Shown here in pieces: positions 46,561-57,012 of a DNA stretch of 64,000 nucleotides. A program made the position numbers and the translations under genes. Position 1 is the stretch's first letter; each line of letters opens with the position of its first letter. The notes below the pieces were generated by a model, which was not told the DNA's origin, did not search any database, and saw nothing but the letters and a program-made list of their open reading frames with translations. This stretch comes from Macrotis lagotis (lineage: Eukaryota; Chordata; Mammalia; Peramelemorphia; Peramelidae), in NCBI RefSeq assembly GCF_037893015.1, contig NC_133666.1:161807051-161871050 (forward strand). Reading direction: 5' to 3'.

Positions 46561-47384
46561 ACAGGAGGATCAGGAAACATGAAAAGGTAAAAAAAAAGCG
46601 GGGGGGGTGCTGTAAAAGAAAAAAAAACCCTGCCATCCAATAAGTTGAAACTAGCTATATCCCAGCATGGGGAGAAAGATTCTCATAAATCTTGAGAATT
46701 GTAACTCTAACAGAGAGAATATACCTAGCCAGAAGTGATGGACATTCATGACCTATCCATGAGACTGCTATCCAATGGGATGTAACTGGCTTTAACCCCA
46801 CTTGGGAGAAAGACTCTAATAACTTTCAAGAATTTTAACTCTATTAGACAGAATGTACTTAGCTAGAAGTGACAGACACTTAGAATTTTCTATGACTCAG
46901 ATAGGATGATCTAAAAAACACTACCTCCTTAAAAAGGGGGACAGGAAGGAGATGGGAGGAGGGAGGGGATTGAATGGGGTAAATCTCATTACACTAAGAG
47001 GTACAAAATACCTATGGTAATAGAGGGGAATAAGGGAGGAAATGAGAAACACCTGAATCTTCTTTTCATCAGACTTGGCTTAAAGTCAATTTACATATAC
47101 TTAGTTAACTTAACAAAAATATCTAACCTTTCAAAGATTAAAAGGGGAAAAGGGGAGGGGGGACAGAAAAAGGGAAGGAGAGTGGGGGAAAAGGGGGGAA
47201 ATAAAAGGAAGGGAAGGGAAAAGGAAAAAAGGGAAAGGGGAAAGAAAGGGGAGGGGTGATATAGTAGGGCAAACACACTGAAGGGGGTGGTTTTCAGAAA
47301 TAAAATAGTGGGGAATATGGATAAGGGGGGATGGGGGAAAATACAAACAGAGGGAAGAAAGCATGGAGGGCAATAAAGAATTAG

Positions 47385-47955
47385 TAATCATAATCTTGAA
47401 TGTGAATGGGATGAACTCTCCCTTAAAACATAAGCAAATAGCAGAGTGGATTGAAAACAGAATCCTACAATATGCTGCTTACAAGAAACTCATTTGAAGC
47501 AGAGAGATACATATAGAGTAAAGGTAAAAGTTTGGAGCAAAATATATTTTGCTTCAGCTGAAGTAAAAAAAGCAAGGGTAAAGATCCTTATCTCAGACAG
47601 AGCAGGAGCAAAAATAGATAGCATTAAAAGAGATAAGGAAGGAAACTTTATCCCCCTAAAAGGTACCACAGACAATAAAGCTATTGCAATACTGAATATA
47701 TATGCACCTAATGGGACAGCATCCAAATTCTTAGAGGAGAAGCTGAAAGAACTACAGGAAGACACAGACAGCAAAACTCTACTAGTGGGAGACCTCAACC
47801 TCCCATGCTCAGATCTAGATAAATCGAATCATAAAATAAACAAGAAAGAAGTTAAGGAGGTAAATAAATTGTTAGGAAAAACTAGATATGGTAGACATGG
47901 AGGAAACTGAACAGGGATAGAAAGGAATATACCTTTTACTCTGCAGTACATGGAA
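47385..47955 (+). pseudogene. L1 ORF2 endonuclease domain, left of the retrocopy
   Basis: ILNVNGMNSPLKHKQIAEWI (47,394-47,453) is the L1 endonuclease N-terminus with its conserved Asn. After a frame change, 47,494-47,910 is open and reads KVWSKIYFASAEVKKARVKI, AILNIYAPNG and LLVGDLNLP. YAPN and GDLN are endonuclease motifs; GDFN is usual in human L1. The open frame ends before the insertion point of the BCCIP copy. Confidence 0.92.
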
Positions 47956-47967
47956 CTTACACAAAAA
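47956..47967. repeat. Left target-site duplication of BCCIP retrocopy
   Basis: CTTACACAAAAA, matching CTTAGACAAAAA at 49,834-49,845 with one mismatch. Confidence 0.85.
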
Positions 47968-47994
47968 AAATTTTTTTTAAGAAAATAGAAACAT

Positions 47995-48000
47995 TTTATT
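47995..48000 (-). terminator. Distal AATAAA poly(A) signal of the retrocopied transcript
   Basis: AATAAA on the minus strand lies about 17 bases before the A tail (poly-T on the plus strand, 47,971-47,978), the normal spacing. Confidence 0.85.
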
Positions 48001-48284
48001 GATTGAACATGGCTCCCCTTGCAGGACAATGGATTTTGTTTCCATGTTGCAACTGTATACAAAAAAACCTATTTTCAAGGTTATGTACCCAATACCATTT
48101 GTGAAGACTTTGCATTCAAATAGTTATTTTCAAAGTCACTATCCCACTAAGGTAGAGCTTTCTTTATCTGGGTTGATGAATGGGATTTTTATTAAATTTT
48201 TTATATAACAATTTTAGTATCATTGGTTTTAAATGATATTTTCTATCATTTTAAATAGCTTTATCTTGTTCTTTGCTCCACCAG

Positions 48285-48462
48285 ATTTATGCAGTTGGCA
48301 CCCCCATATTACTTTAGTAATCTGCCTCCTAGTGAAAGTAAGGATATACTGGAGCAAGTAATTAATCACTTCTCACCCATTTCAACAACGAAAAAGGAAC
48401 AGAAGACAAGCAAAGATAAACTATGTGAAGCTCCTGCTGAACCAAGATGTGTGATTCAGTGA
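48285..48462 (+). pseudogene. DHX32: Antisense DHX32 last coding exon carried in the BCCIP 3' UTR
   Basis: On the plus strand, opposite to BCCIP, a polypyrimidine tract and acceptor (TTGTTCTTTGCTCCACCAG, ending at 48,284) precede 58 intact codons from 48,286 to the TGA at 48,460-48,462. They read FMQLAPPYYFSNLPPSESKD at the start and RCVIQ at the end. This resembles the C-terminus of the DEAH-box helicase DHX32 (compare DHX15, IAPQFYDLSNFPQCEAK). In human, BCCIP and DHX32 are convergent and overlap. The acceptor and intronic sequence are retained because only the BCCIP strand was spliced. This is a captured fragment with no promoter or partner exons. DHX32 is assigned from memory of the family and the genomic neighbourhood. 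Confidence 0.8.
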
Positions 48463-48778
48463 CTTTCAAGTCTTCATTCTATTATTCAGTCCACACTGAA
48501 ATATATCTACGTGCAATAAACAGTGTAATGTCCTCATGAATGACATCATCAGAAAGACATGGGTTTTGGGGTACGGAGCCCATTCCCCAACCAATAAAAT
48601 CAGTGTAATGCTTCGTGCACAGAAGATGTACAGAGAGTTAACAGGACAAATTGCCAGCCCGGATAATTTTGTACAAATAAAAGATTTTGTACATCATGAA
48701 AGCAACCATAATAGAGTTGCTAGGTTTTTAAATTCCTAACCCACATGTGTGTTCCATTTTCTTTTGAAGTAACGAGCT

Positions 48779-48784
48779 TTTAAT
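48779..48784 (-). terminator. Proximal ATTAAA poly(A) signal in BCCIP 3' UTR (fossil)
   Basis: An ATTAAA lies about 130 bases after the BCCIP stop codon. The retrocopied transcript ran past it to the distal AATAAA at 48,000-47,995. Confidence 0.5.
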
Positions 48785-49080
48785 GAATGATTCACGAGTC
48801 CAAGGGACATTGGACCAAATGGAAAAAACAATCCTGCTAAGGCCACGGTGACTTGAACCATCCCTCTCTGATAAGTCTCTCCCCAAGCCTTCTCCAAATG
48901 AGCCACTGCCTGGATTAGATGGAGAGGTGCTCCTTCAGCATCTCCATGACCGCACTCATCTTGCTGGAATTAGCATCAATGTGCGCAAGGGTTTCATAGG
49001 TAAGTCATCAAATGACCACCGGCTTCCCAGGGCCAGGTCACTCTTCTTGCACCGAGAAGCTGAATTTCAGAAGTGCTTTC

Positions 49081-49842
49081 TCATAGAAAAATTTCTCGTC
49101 TGCATTGGCAAACATCACCTCTTCTTTCTGGGGCACTTTCCCTCGATGTCTGGAATTCTTCGCAACCTCTTGGAATGTCTTGCTGATCATGAGGTAGTAG
49201 TGCCACCTCCCACAAGGCTGATTGGCCTGATGAGCCTCCATGAGTTCCTTTTGAAGCTGCTGGTGCATGGGTAGAGCAATCTGGGGTGGGACATTTAATG
49301 AATCTCTCGCTTAGCAGGAAGCCCATAGGCTTAGTGGGATCATTTAAAAGCTTATCCAGCTGTTCAACCATACTCTGCTCACAGTTCTTCTCACACTGAC
49401 TTAGAATCAACTCTTTAATTTGTTCGACACATTCGGTACCCTTTCTTTCAGGTAAATTCAAGAGGCTTATGAAACCAAAAATCTCCTCTTCTTCACCATC
49501 CTCCTCATCACTTTCCTCTGGAACATCTGTTTGCTTGATGACGCTGCCCAGGCGGCTCTGCTGCGCGAGGAGGTGGCCCAGCTGGGCCGTGTTCACCGGG
49601 GCCTTGAGGAAGAGCTGCTGCAGCAGCTTCTTAATCCCGCCTCGAATTCCACCGTCACTTCTTGGTTGACGAGCTCGTCTTCCTCGCCTTCCTCCTCGCG
49701 GCTCTCCTCGCCGCTCCCGTCGGTGTCCTCGCCTGTCTCTCGGCGCTGCTCCTCGGCTCGGGCTCCCTAGGCCGCCCAGAGCATGCTTCTTGGCCTGGGA
49801 CGCCATGCTGCCCCGCTCCCACGGCGCCTGCGCCTTAGACAA
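49081..49842 (-). other. Longest open frame of the window (253 codons), a frameshift product of BCCIP
   Basis: The frame reads the BCCIP N-terminus, then an arginine-rich stretch (GHRRERRGEPRGGRRGRRAR) that is the wrong frame of the acidic BCCIP segment (GEDTDGSGEESREEEGEEDE in the other frame), then true BCCIP again from GIKKLLQQ to SERFI. Two compensating shifts keep it open. It should not be taken as a novel gene. Confidence 0.85.
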
Positions 49843-49845
49843 AAA
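49834..49845. repeat. Right target-site duplication of BCCIP retrocopy
   Basis: CTTAGACAAAAA; the L1 reading continues directly after it. Confidence 0.85.
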
Positions 49846-52800
49846 TTGACCATGTATTTGGACATTAAAAACCTAATGATCAACTGCAGAAAGACAGAAA
49901 TAGTGAATACATCTTTCTCAGATCACAATGCAATAACAGTCATATGCAATATTGAGGTCAAGGAGATATAGACCCAGAACAAATTGGAAACTGAATAACC
50001 TCATTTTAAAGAATAAGTGGACGAAAAAACAAATTACAGAAAGAATTAACCATTTTATCTTAGATAATGATATTAATGAAACAACATATCAAAACCTATA
50101 GGATTCACTCAAAGTGGCTCTCACGAGATATATTATAGCTTTAAATGTTTGCATGAATAAATTGGAGAAAGAGTAAATCAATGAACTAAAAATACAACTA
50201 AAAAAATTAGAGAAAGAACAAATGAAAAATCCCCAATTAAATACCAAATTAGAAATTCTAAAAATTAAAGGAGAAATTAATAAAATTGAAAGCAAAAAAA
50301 TATTGAATAAATAAAGCCAAAAGTTGGTATTATGAAAAAACCAATAAAATTGATAAACCCCTGGTAAATTTGATTTAAAAAAAAGAAAGAAGAAAATCGA
50401 ATTGCTAATATCATAAATGAAATAGGTGAACTCACCACCAATGAGGAGGAAATTGAAATAATAATTTGAAATTATTTTGCCCAACTCTATGCCAATAAAT
50501 TTGATAATCTAAGTGAAATGGATGAATATTTACAAAAATATCAGTTGCCCAGGTTAAATGAAGAGGAGATTAAATACCTAAGCAACCCTATCTCAGAAAA
50601 AAGATATCCAACAAGCCATCATTGAACTCCCCAAGAAAAAATCTCCAGGGCCTGATGGATTCACAAATGAATTCTACCAAACATTTAAGGAACAAATGGT
50701 TTCAATTCTATATAAACTCTTTGGAACAAGAGGGAAAGATGGAACGCTGCCTAACTCTTTCTATGAAACTAATATGGTGCTGTTACCTAAACCAGGAAGA
50801 GTTAAAACAGAGAAAGAAAATTATAGATCTATCTCCCTGATGAATATAGACACAAAAATCTTAAATAAAATCTTAGCAAAACGATTACAAGAAGTTATCA
50901 CTAGGATAATACATTATGATCAAGTAGGATTTATCCTAGGAATGCAGGGTTGGTTCAATATTAGGGAAACTGATAGTATACTCAATTATATCAACAACAA
51001 ACCTGTCAGAAATTATATGATCATATCAATAGATGCTGAAAAAGCTTTTGACAAAATACAGCACACATTCCTACTAAAAGCACTAGAGAGTGTAGGAATA
51101 AATGGACTGTTCCTTAGAATAATTAGATCTGAAACCATCAACAAGCATTATATTCAATGGGGAGAGGCTAGAGGCATTCCCAATAAGATCAGGGGTGAAA
51201 CAAGGGTGCCCATTATCACCACTACTATTCAATATTGTATTAGAAATGTTAGCTTCAGCAATTAGAGAAGAAAAAGAAATTGAAAGAATTAGAATTGGGA
51301 AGGAAGAGACAAAATTCTCTCTCTTTGCAGATGACATGATGGTCTGCCTAGAGAATCCCAAGAAATCATCCAAAAAACAGCTGGAAACAATCAGCAATTT
51401 TAGCAAAGTTGCAGGTTATAAAATAAATCTTCATAAATCCTCAACTTTTCTATATATGTCTAGCAAGATAAAGCAGGAAGAGCTAGAAAGAGAAATCCCA
51501 TTCAAAGTAACCTCAGACAATATAAAATACTTGGGTGTCTATTTGCCAAGACAGACTCAGAAACTTTTTGAAAATAATTATAAAACACTTCTCACACAAG
51601 TTAAATCAGATTTAAATAACTGGGCAAATATCAACTGCTCTTGGATAGGTAGAACTAATATAATAAAAATGACAATTCTACTAAAACTAAACTACTTGTT
51701 TAGTGTCCTACCAATCAAAATTCCAAAAAATTACTTTGAGTTAGAAAAAGTTGTAAGTAAATTCATATGGAGAAATAAAAAGTCAAGAATTTCCAGGAAT
51801 TTAATGAAAAAAATTCAAAAGAAGGGGGCTTGGCCCTACCTGATCTACAATTATATTATAAAGCATCAGTCATCAAAACTGTTTGGTATTGGCTAAGAAA
51901 CAGAGTGGTGGACCAGTGGAATAGACTAGGTACAATAGCAGCAAATTATAGAAATCTGCTGTTTGATAAACCCAAAGAGTTCAGCTATTGGGATAAAAGC
52001 TCTCTCTTTGATAAAAACTGCTGGGAAAATTGGAAGTTAGTATGGAAGAAATTTGGATTAGACAAACACCTCACACCCTTTACCAAGATAAGATCCAAAT
52101 GGTTACAGGATTTAGACATAAAAAATAATACTATAAGCAATTTAGATGATCAAGGACTAGTTTACCTGTCAGATCTATGGAAAGGGGAGCAGTTTATGAC
52201 TAAGGAAGAGATGGAGAACATCACCAAAAACCAATTAGATGATTTTGATTACATTAAATTATAAAGCTTTTGCACAGATAAAACCACTGTAACCAGCATG
52301 AAAAGAAATGTAGCAAATTGGGAAACAATCTTTACAAATAATGATTCTGACAAAGGATTCATTTCTAAACCATACAGAGAACTGAGTCATATTTTTTTTA
52401 AAAAAAGCCATTCCTCAATTGACAAATGGTCAAAGGATATGCAAAGGCAATTTACAGATGAGGAGATCAAAGCAATCCATAGCCATATTAAAAATTGCTC
52501 TAAATCATTAATTATTAGAGAAATGCAAATTAAAACTTCTCTGAGGTACCACCTCACACCTCTCTGACTGGCCAATGTGACCAGAAAGGATAATGATCAT
52601 TATTGGAAGGATTGTGGGAAATCTGGGACACTATTACACTGTTGGTGGAGCTGTGAACTCATCCCACCTTTCTGGAGAGAAATTTGGAACTATGCCCAAC
52701 TGGCAACAAAAATGGTCCACCAATACCACTACTGGGTCTATACCCTGAAGAGATGATGAAAAAGGGTAAAACACATCACTTGTACAAAAATATTCATAGC

Positions 52801-53026
52801 AGCCCTGTTTGTGGTGACCAAGAATTGGAAATCAAGTAAATGTCCTTCAATTGGGGAATGGCTTAGCAAACTGTGGTATATGTATGTCATGGAACACTAC
52901 TATACTATTAGCAACCAGGAGGGATGGGAATTTGGTGAAGCCTGGAGGGATTTCCATGAACTGATGCTTAGTGAGATGAGCAGAACCAGAAAAATACTGT
53001 ATACCCTAACAGCAACATGGGGGTGA
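49846..53026 (+). pseudogene. L1 ORF2 remnant, right of the retrocopy (linker, RT, C-terminus)
   Basis: Resumes with NLMINCRKTEIVNTSFSDHN, then [20 protein letters not shown] and [20 protein letters not shown] (50,696-51,265), [20 protein letters not shown] and FSLFADDMMVCLENP (51,195-51,360), and DNIKYLGVYLPRQTQKLFEN to 51,896. The RT active-site FADD is intact. Frame changes occur near 51,190-51,265 and 51,830-51,896, and stops are common after 52,264. In the Cys-rich C-terminus (about 52,590-52,660) the first Cys is replaced by Tyr (HYWKDCGKSGTLLHCWWSC). Confidence 0.95.
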
Positions 53027-53213
53027 TGTTCAACTGTGATGGACTTGCTCCTTCCATCAGTGCAACAATCAGGGACAATTTTGCACTGTCTGCAGTGGAG
53101 AATACCATCTGTATCCTGATAAAGAGCCGTGGAGTTTGAACAAAGTTCAAGGACTATTCCCTCCATTTTAGAAAAAAAAAACCCAAATATCTTATTGTCT
53201 GATCTTGTTATCT

Positions 53214-53372
53214 TTTTTTTTTAGTTTTTTTTTTTTTGCAAGGCAATGGGGTTAAGTGACTTTCCCAAGGCCACACAGCTAGGTAATTATTAAGTGTCTG
53301 AGGCCGGATTTGAACTCAGGTACTCCTGACTCCAGGGCCGGTGTTCTACCCACTGAACCACCTAGCAGCCCC
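53214..53372 (-). mobile_element. Marsupial SINE inside the L1 3' UTR
   Basis: Poly-T then GGCAATGGGGTTAAGTGACT to ACCACCTAGCAGCCCC. Perfect 14-bp target duplication TGATCTTGTTATCT (53,200-53,213 and 53,373-53,386). Confidence 0.98.
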
Positions 53373-53605
53373 TGATCTTGTTATCTCTTACACTTTTTTT
53401 TCTTCCTTAAGAATATGATTTATCTCTCATCACACTGAATTTGCATCAATGTACAACATAGAAACAAAGTAAAGGCTGACATATTGCTTTCTGTTGGGGG
53501 GTGGGGCGAGGGAAGTAAGATGGGGAAAAATTGTAAAACTCAAATAAAATCTTTAATTAAAAATAAAACTAGAATTGGATTTGGAGCATGGAACTGAAAA
53601 AAAAA

Positions 53606-53619
53606 GAATGTTTATTAAG
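53606..53619. repeat. Right target-site duplication of the L1
   Basis: GAATGTTTATTAAG; the left copy is split by a SINE at 44,579-44,751. Confidence 0.9.
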
Positions 53620-53734
53620 ACATAAAAGATCTGTGACCTATGGCACAACAATGAAACCATGGGTATTTTTACAGTTACAATATTAAATGTGGTGCTAAAA
53701 AAGCCTTTCCTTTCTTCCTTGAGAATTGCTACTA

Positions 53735-53912
53735 GTCTTGGGCCAACTAGGTGACACAATGGATAATATACTGGATTTGGAGTAAGGAAGACACATTTTC
53801 CTGAGTTAAAAATCTGGATTTAGACATTAGATGTATGATTCTGGGCATGTCACTAAACCCTGTTTTTCTCAATCTCCTCATCTAGAAAATATGAGCTGAA
53901 AAATTATGGTAA
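53735..53912 (+). mobile_element. CORE-SINE (MIR/Mar1-type)
   Basis: GGGCCAACTAGGTGACACAA, ATGATTCTGGGCATGTCACT and TCAATCTCCTCATCTAGAAA; diverged. Confidence 0.82.
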
Positions 53913-53914
53913 AA

Positions 53915-54670
53915 AGTTGGAGTTCACAGACCTATAATATTGGGGTTCTATATTGGATGCTGAGAAAGAATTCAAGTGATGTGGGATCTCTCCTTTGTAA
54001 TTGGGCATTTTATTGGAAACTGTGATGGTATAGTGGGCTAAGAGTTGGGAGATACTCTAGCAAAGAGGGATCTGATATATTGTTATTTATATAGGGAGAG
54101 AAGAATGAAGAGAGGAAAAAATGATCTGAGATAAATAACCAAGTTTATTTGAAGTGGTTCTGGATGTCAGAAGTTGATGCCACCAAAGGACAGTTAGAAA
54201 GGACAGAACATATTATTAAGTTATAAATGTGCTTGTTAAGGACAGCTTATAAAGGGTGGCTAGGTGGTTCAGTGGGTAGAGCACCGGCCCTGGAGTCAGG
54301 AGTACCTGAGTTCAAATCCGGCCTCAGACAATTAATAATTATCTAGCTGTGTGGCCTTGGGCAAGCCACTTAACCCCATTGCCTTGGGGAAAAAAAAGAC
54401 AGCTTATAGATATCACAGAAGGTCCCAAGTGTTGATAATAAATGATTAAGTCTCTAGGCATACTCTCACATAGGGTAAAAAGAGAACAGATAATCCCAAG
54501 TAATGGGCACTGCTAATGGGAAGCCAGAAGGCTTTGGACAAAAGCAGAGGTAAAAACTGCAGAGTCAGTAATTAAGTCATAGTTGGAATTTTCCATATCT
54601 GGCAAGGATCCACAGAAGACAATTAGAGCAGATCTGAAAGCTGGGGAGGTGGCTCATTTATTGGAACCCT
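53915..54670. other. Unassigned sequence hosting a SINE
   Basis: Apart from the SINE at 54,252-54,397, the sequence has a moderately complex, non-AT-rich texture that suggests an old element, but I could not name it or find paired ends. Confidence 0.35.
54252..54397 (+). mobile_element. Marsupial SINE, full length, well preserved
   Basis: Head GGGTGGCTAGGTGGTTCAGT through TTCAAATCCGGCCTCAGACA to an A tail. Perfect 11-bp target duplication GACAGCTTATA (54,241-54,251 and 54,398-54,408). Confidence 0.97.
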
Positions 54671-55119
54671 TCCCCCCATCAAAGCTACTGTAGTATCTTT
54701 GACAAGAATACCCCAAATGAGTTCACAAAGAATGGACACAACTGAAATGACTGAAGACTGGTTCTATCCCTCAGTGAGGGAACCAATCAGAAATCGATAA
54801 CCTTTAGTCAGATCAAAAGAAGATATTTTTCAAAACTTCTATCCTTGTTTCTTGAGGGTTAGCAGCACTACACCTATTGTTTGGCCTTTTACAACAGTTT
54901 TCTATTTAAGTTGAAAGAGTTCATATTTCTTATAGTTAGCTAGATTTCTATGAAATACTGAACATAGGTAGCAAAGTTGAAAAAGATACATGGGATTTAG
55001 GTTAATGCCAAAAAATCAAATCAAGAAAAATTTAAAGGATCAGATTTATGTCTAACATTGAAAATGACTTCAAGGATGAAGCTGGCAGACAGAAATGTTA
55101 GCTTTCCTAATGATAATAG
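54671..55119. other. Unassigned intergenic sequence
   Basis: Nothing recognised. Confidence 0.35.
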
Positions 55120-55265
55120 TTTCCTAGAATTTTACAGTTCAACAGGGACCATAGAGATGAGATCATTAAACATTCTCATCTTATAGATAAATTTGAATCA
55201 AAATATTTAATAGGTTGCCAAAGGTCCCTCAAATATTAGCAAAGCTAAATCATTTGTAACATCAT
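55120..55265 (-). mobile_element. MIR-like fragment
   Basis: GGACCATAGAGATGAGATCA and GCCAAAGGTCCCTCAAAT suggest an eroded reverse MIR. Confidence 0.4.
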
Positions 55266-55429
55266 TTTCTTGCCCAGGACATTATATTTTTGAATATATG
55301 GATTTTAGTAGTTTGCCAACTCAATTTGAGTCAACACTGTAATGTAGAAACAAAAATACCAAAAACCCTAAACCAACAAAATAAAATAAGTTAAGCCTCA
55401 TAATTCCCTATATTTTGTAGTGTTATTCA

Positions 55430-55665
55430 TTTGTTTCAATCATATTTGATGCTTCATGACCCCATATGAGGTTTTCTTGTCAAAGATACTGGAGTATTCT
55501 TCTCCAGTTCATTTTATAAATAAGGAAACTAAGTCAAACTGGATTAAGTGACTTGCCCAGGGTCACACAGCTATTAAATATTTGACACCAAATTTGAACT
55601 CAGGAAGATAAATCTTCTTGACTCTAAGTCTGACACTATTCACTGATACCTAAACTACCTGCCCA
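55430..55665 (-). mobile_element. Mar1-type CORE-SINE with RTE-like tail
   Basis: CATGACCCCATATGAGGTTT, AAAGATACTGGAGTATTCTT, GTGACTTGCCCAGGGTCACA and ACTCAGGAAGATAAATCTTC in order. Confidence 0.9.
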
Positions 55666-56774
55666 GGTTGCATAATAGTAATCATAACAAGAAAGGTCAT
55701 AGTCCTTTGTCAGACCGCAATGAAAGTATTCTATTTAATTGTAGATATTACATTTTAGAAGAGACAATGACAAATTAGCTTACATTCAGAATAGAAGAAC
55801 CTATATGGTAAGGTTTATGTAAGCTGTACTATTCAAGGGTCTGTTAAAAACATTAAGGATGTTCATTTGTCCATGCTCCCAACCTTAGGGTTATCTTTTA
55901 CTCCTCATTTTTTATTACCCCATGTATCCAATCAATTGTGTCCTCTGTTCCTATTCATGTTTGATGAATGGCACTGGAGAAAGTTATGTAACTGAGCTGA
56001 GTCTACTATAAATTAAAGTTATCTCTTCTCAACTGAGCCATCATTGCTGTGAAGCAATTCATTTATTCCTCTCTAACTGATTCCCTATCTCACTTCTCAA
56101 AGGTGTTCCAAGCCTTCACTTCTTTTCACAAGCATCCCATGATTCTTGCTTTGCCACCCTCAGATGAAAACCTTGTTTCATATTACTGAGAAAATAAATT
56201 CCTTTTGCTGAGGTCATTCAAAATACTTCACATCATCTCCAAACTTTTCTATTTTAATCCTGTTTTTGAAAAGATGTAGCCCTTGACCCCATGTGCTTCT
56301 ATAGTCTTCAATAGTTTAACTCACAGCTAATATCACTTTTTATTAATATTCAATGTATCCTCTTTGTCCTGGTTCCTTTCTTGCTCCCTAAAACAATGCT
56401 CAAGCCTATCCTAAAAAAATAATTCCCCCTCCCCCCCAATGCAGCTTACTAGATTCTATCATCTCCATAGGTTTTTGCCCTATAACTCTATTTCTTTTTT
56501 TTTTTTTTGGCAAAATTTCCAGGAAGAGCTGCCTATACTCAGTGTCTCCTCTTTTCTTTTTACTCACTATTCAGTCCTTGGCAATGTCTTTTACCCTCAT
56601 CTCTCAACTGAAAATGCTGTCTCCAAAGTTACCAGTTTTTTTACTTGCCAAAACTGCTGTCTTTTAGTAATTTTTTTTCCCCTTTCTTGATTATCTCCTC
56701 AGCATTTGAATACACCTTCTTGTCTTGGACACTCTTCATTATTTGTGTTTTTGTGACAGTATTTTTTAATTGTC

Positions 56775-57012
56775 TTTGAACCTGAATTCCAATTCAGTCC
56801 CAGATATTTGCTAGCTATGTGACCCTGGGCAAATTAGGTAACTTGTTTGCTTCAGTTTACTCAATCGTTAATGAGGATAATAAAAGCACCAAACTTATAT
56901 ATTTTTTGGTTTATTTTGTTTTGTTGTGATTTTTTTTGGTGAAAATTAAGTGAAATATATGCAAAGTGCTTAGCATGGTGCTTTAAACATAGTAGGCTCT
57001 TCATAAATGCTT
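56775..57012 (+). mobile_element. CORE-SINE (MIR/Mar1-type) inside L2
   Basis: GAATTCCAATTCAGTCCCAG, GCTATGTGACCCTGGGCAAA and a tail AAGTGCTTAGCATGGTGCTT with TAGTAGGCTCTTCATAAATG. Confidence 0.88.

Larger units (their letters stand above)
47968..49833 (-). pseudogene. BCCIP: BCCIP processed pseudogene with long 3' UTR
   Basis: BCCIP binds BRCA2 and p21 and acts in repair and ribosome biogenesis. The minus strand carries the whole coding sequence without introns: start MASQAKKHAL at 49,806, GIKKLLQQLFLKAPVNTAQL, SVIKQTDVPEESD, FGFISLLNLPERKGTE, EQLDKLLNDPTKPMGFLLSE, then MHQQLQKELMEAHQANQPCG, FFYEKALLKFSFSVQEE and finally LKEHLSI followed by a stop near 48,917. Breaks: a shift after MASQAKKHALG, a small deletion with shift before GIKKLL (the YSLSDNDYD-type segment is missing), one extra base after SERFI, and a 2-base loss after SVQEE. 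The C-terminus is of the beta-isoform type. The 3' UTR runs another 0.95 kb to an AATAAA (48,000-47,995) and a short A tail. A 12-bp target duplication shows insertion by the L1 machinery. Confidence 0.95.
44752..53605 (+). mobile_element. Near full-length L1 LINE, dead, split by a retrocopy and a SINE
   Basis: The 5' end GGACTTCTGGCTAAGATGGC abuts the target-site sequence ATGTTTATTAAG. The element then has a 5' UTR of about 0.9 kb, an ORF1 remnant, an inter-ORF purine-rich stretch (46,900-47,380), ORF2 and a 3' UTR ending in an A tail at 53,605. The right target duplication GAATGTTTATTAAG is at 53,606-53,619. Without the BCCIP retrocopy (1.87 kb) and the SINE (0.16 kb) the L1 is about 6.8 kb. 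Both ORFs have stops and frameshifts. Confidence 0.96.

Noticed and set aside
47014-47391. Lysine/glycine-rich or proline/serine-rich frames on both strands
   Set aside because: They fall in the purine-rich inter-ORF stretch of L1; the composition alone explains them.
48285-48462. Intact 58-codon DHX32-like frame as a live gene
   Set aside because: It is a single terminal exon captured antisense within a BCCIP retrocopy, without promoter or upstream exons.
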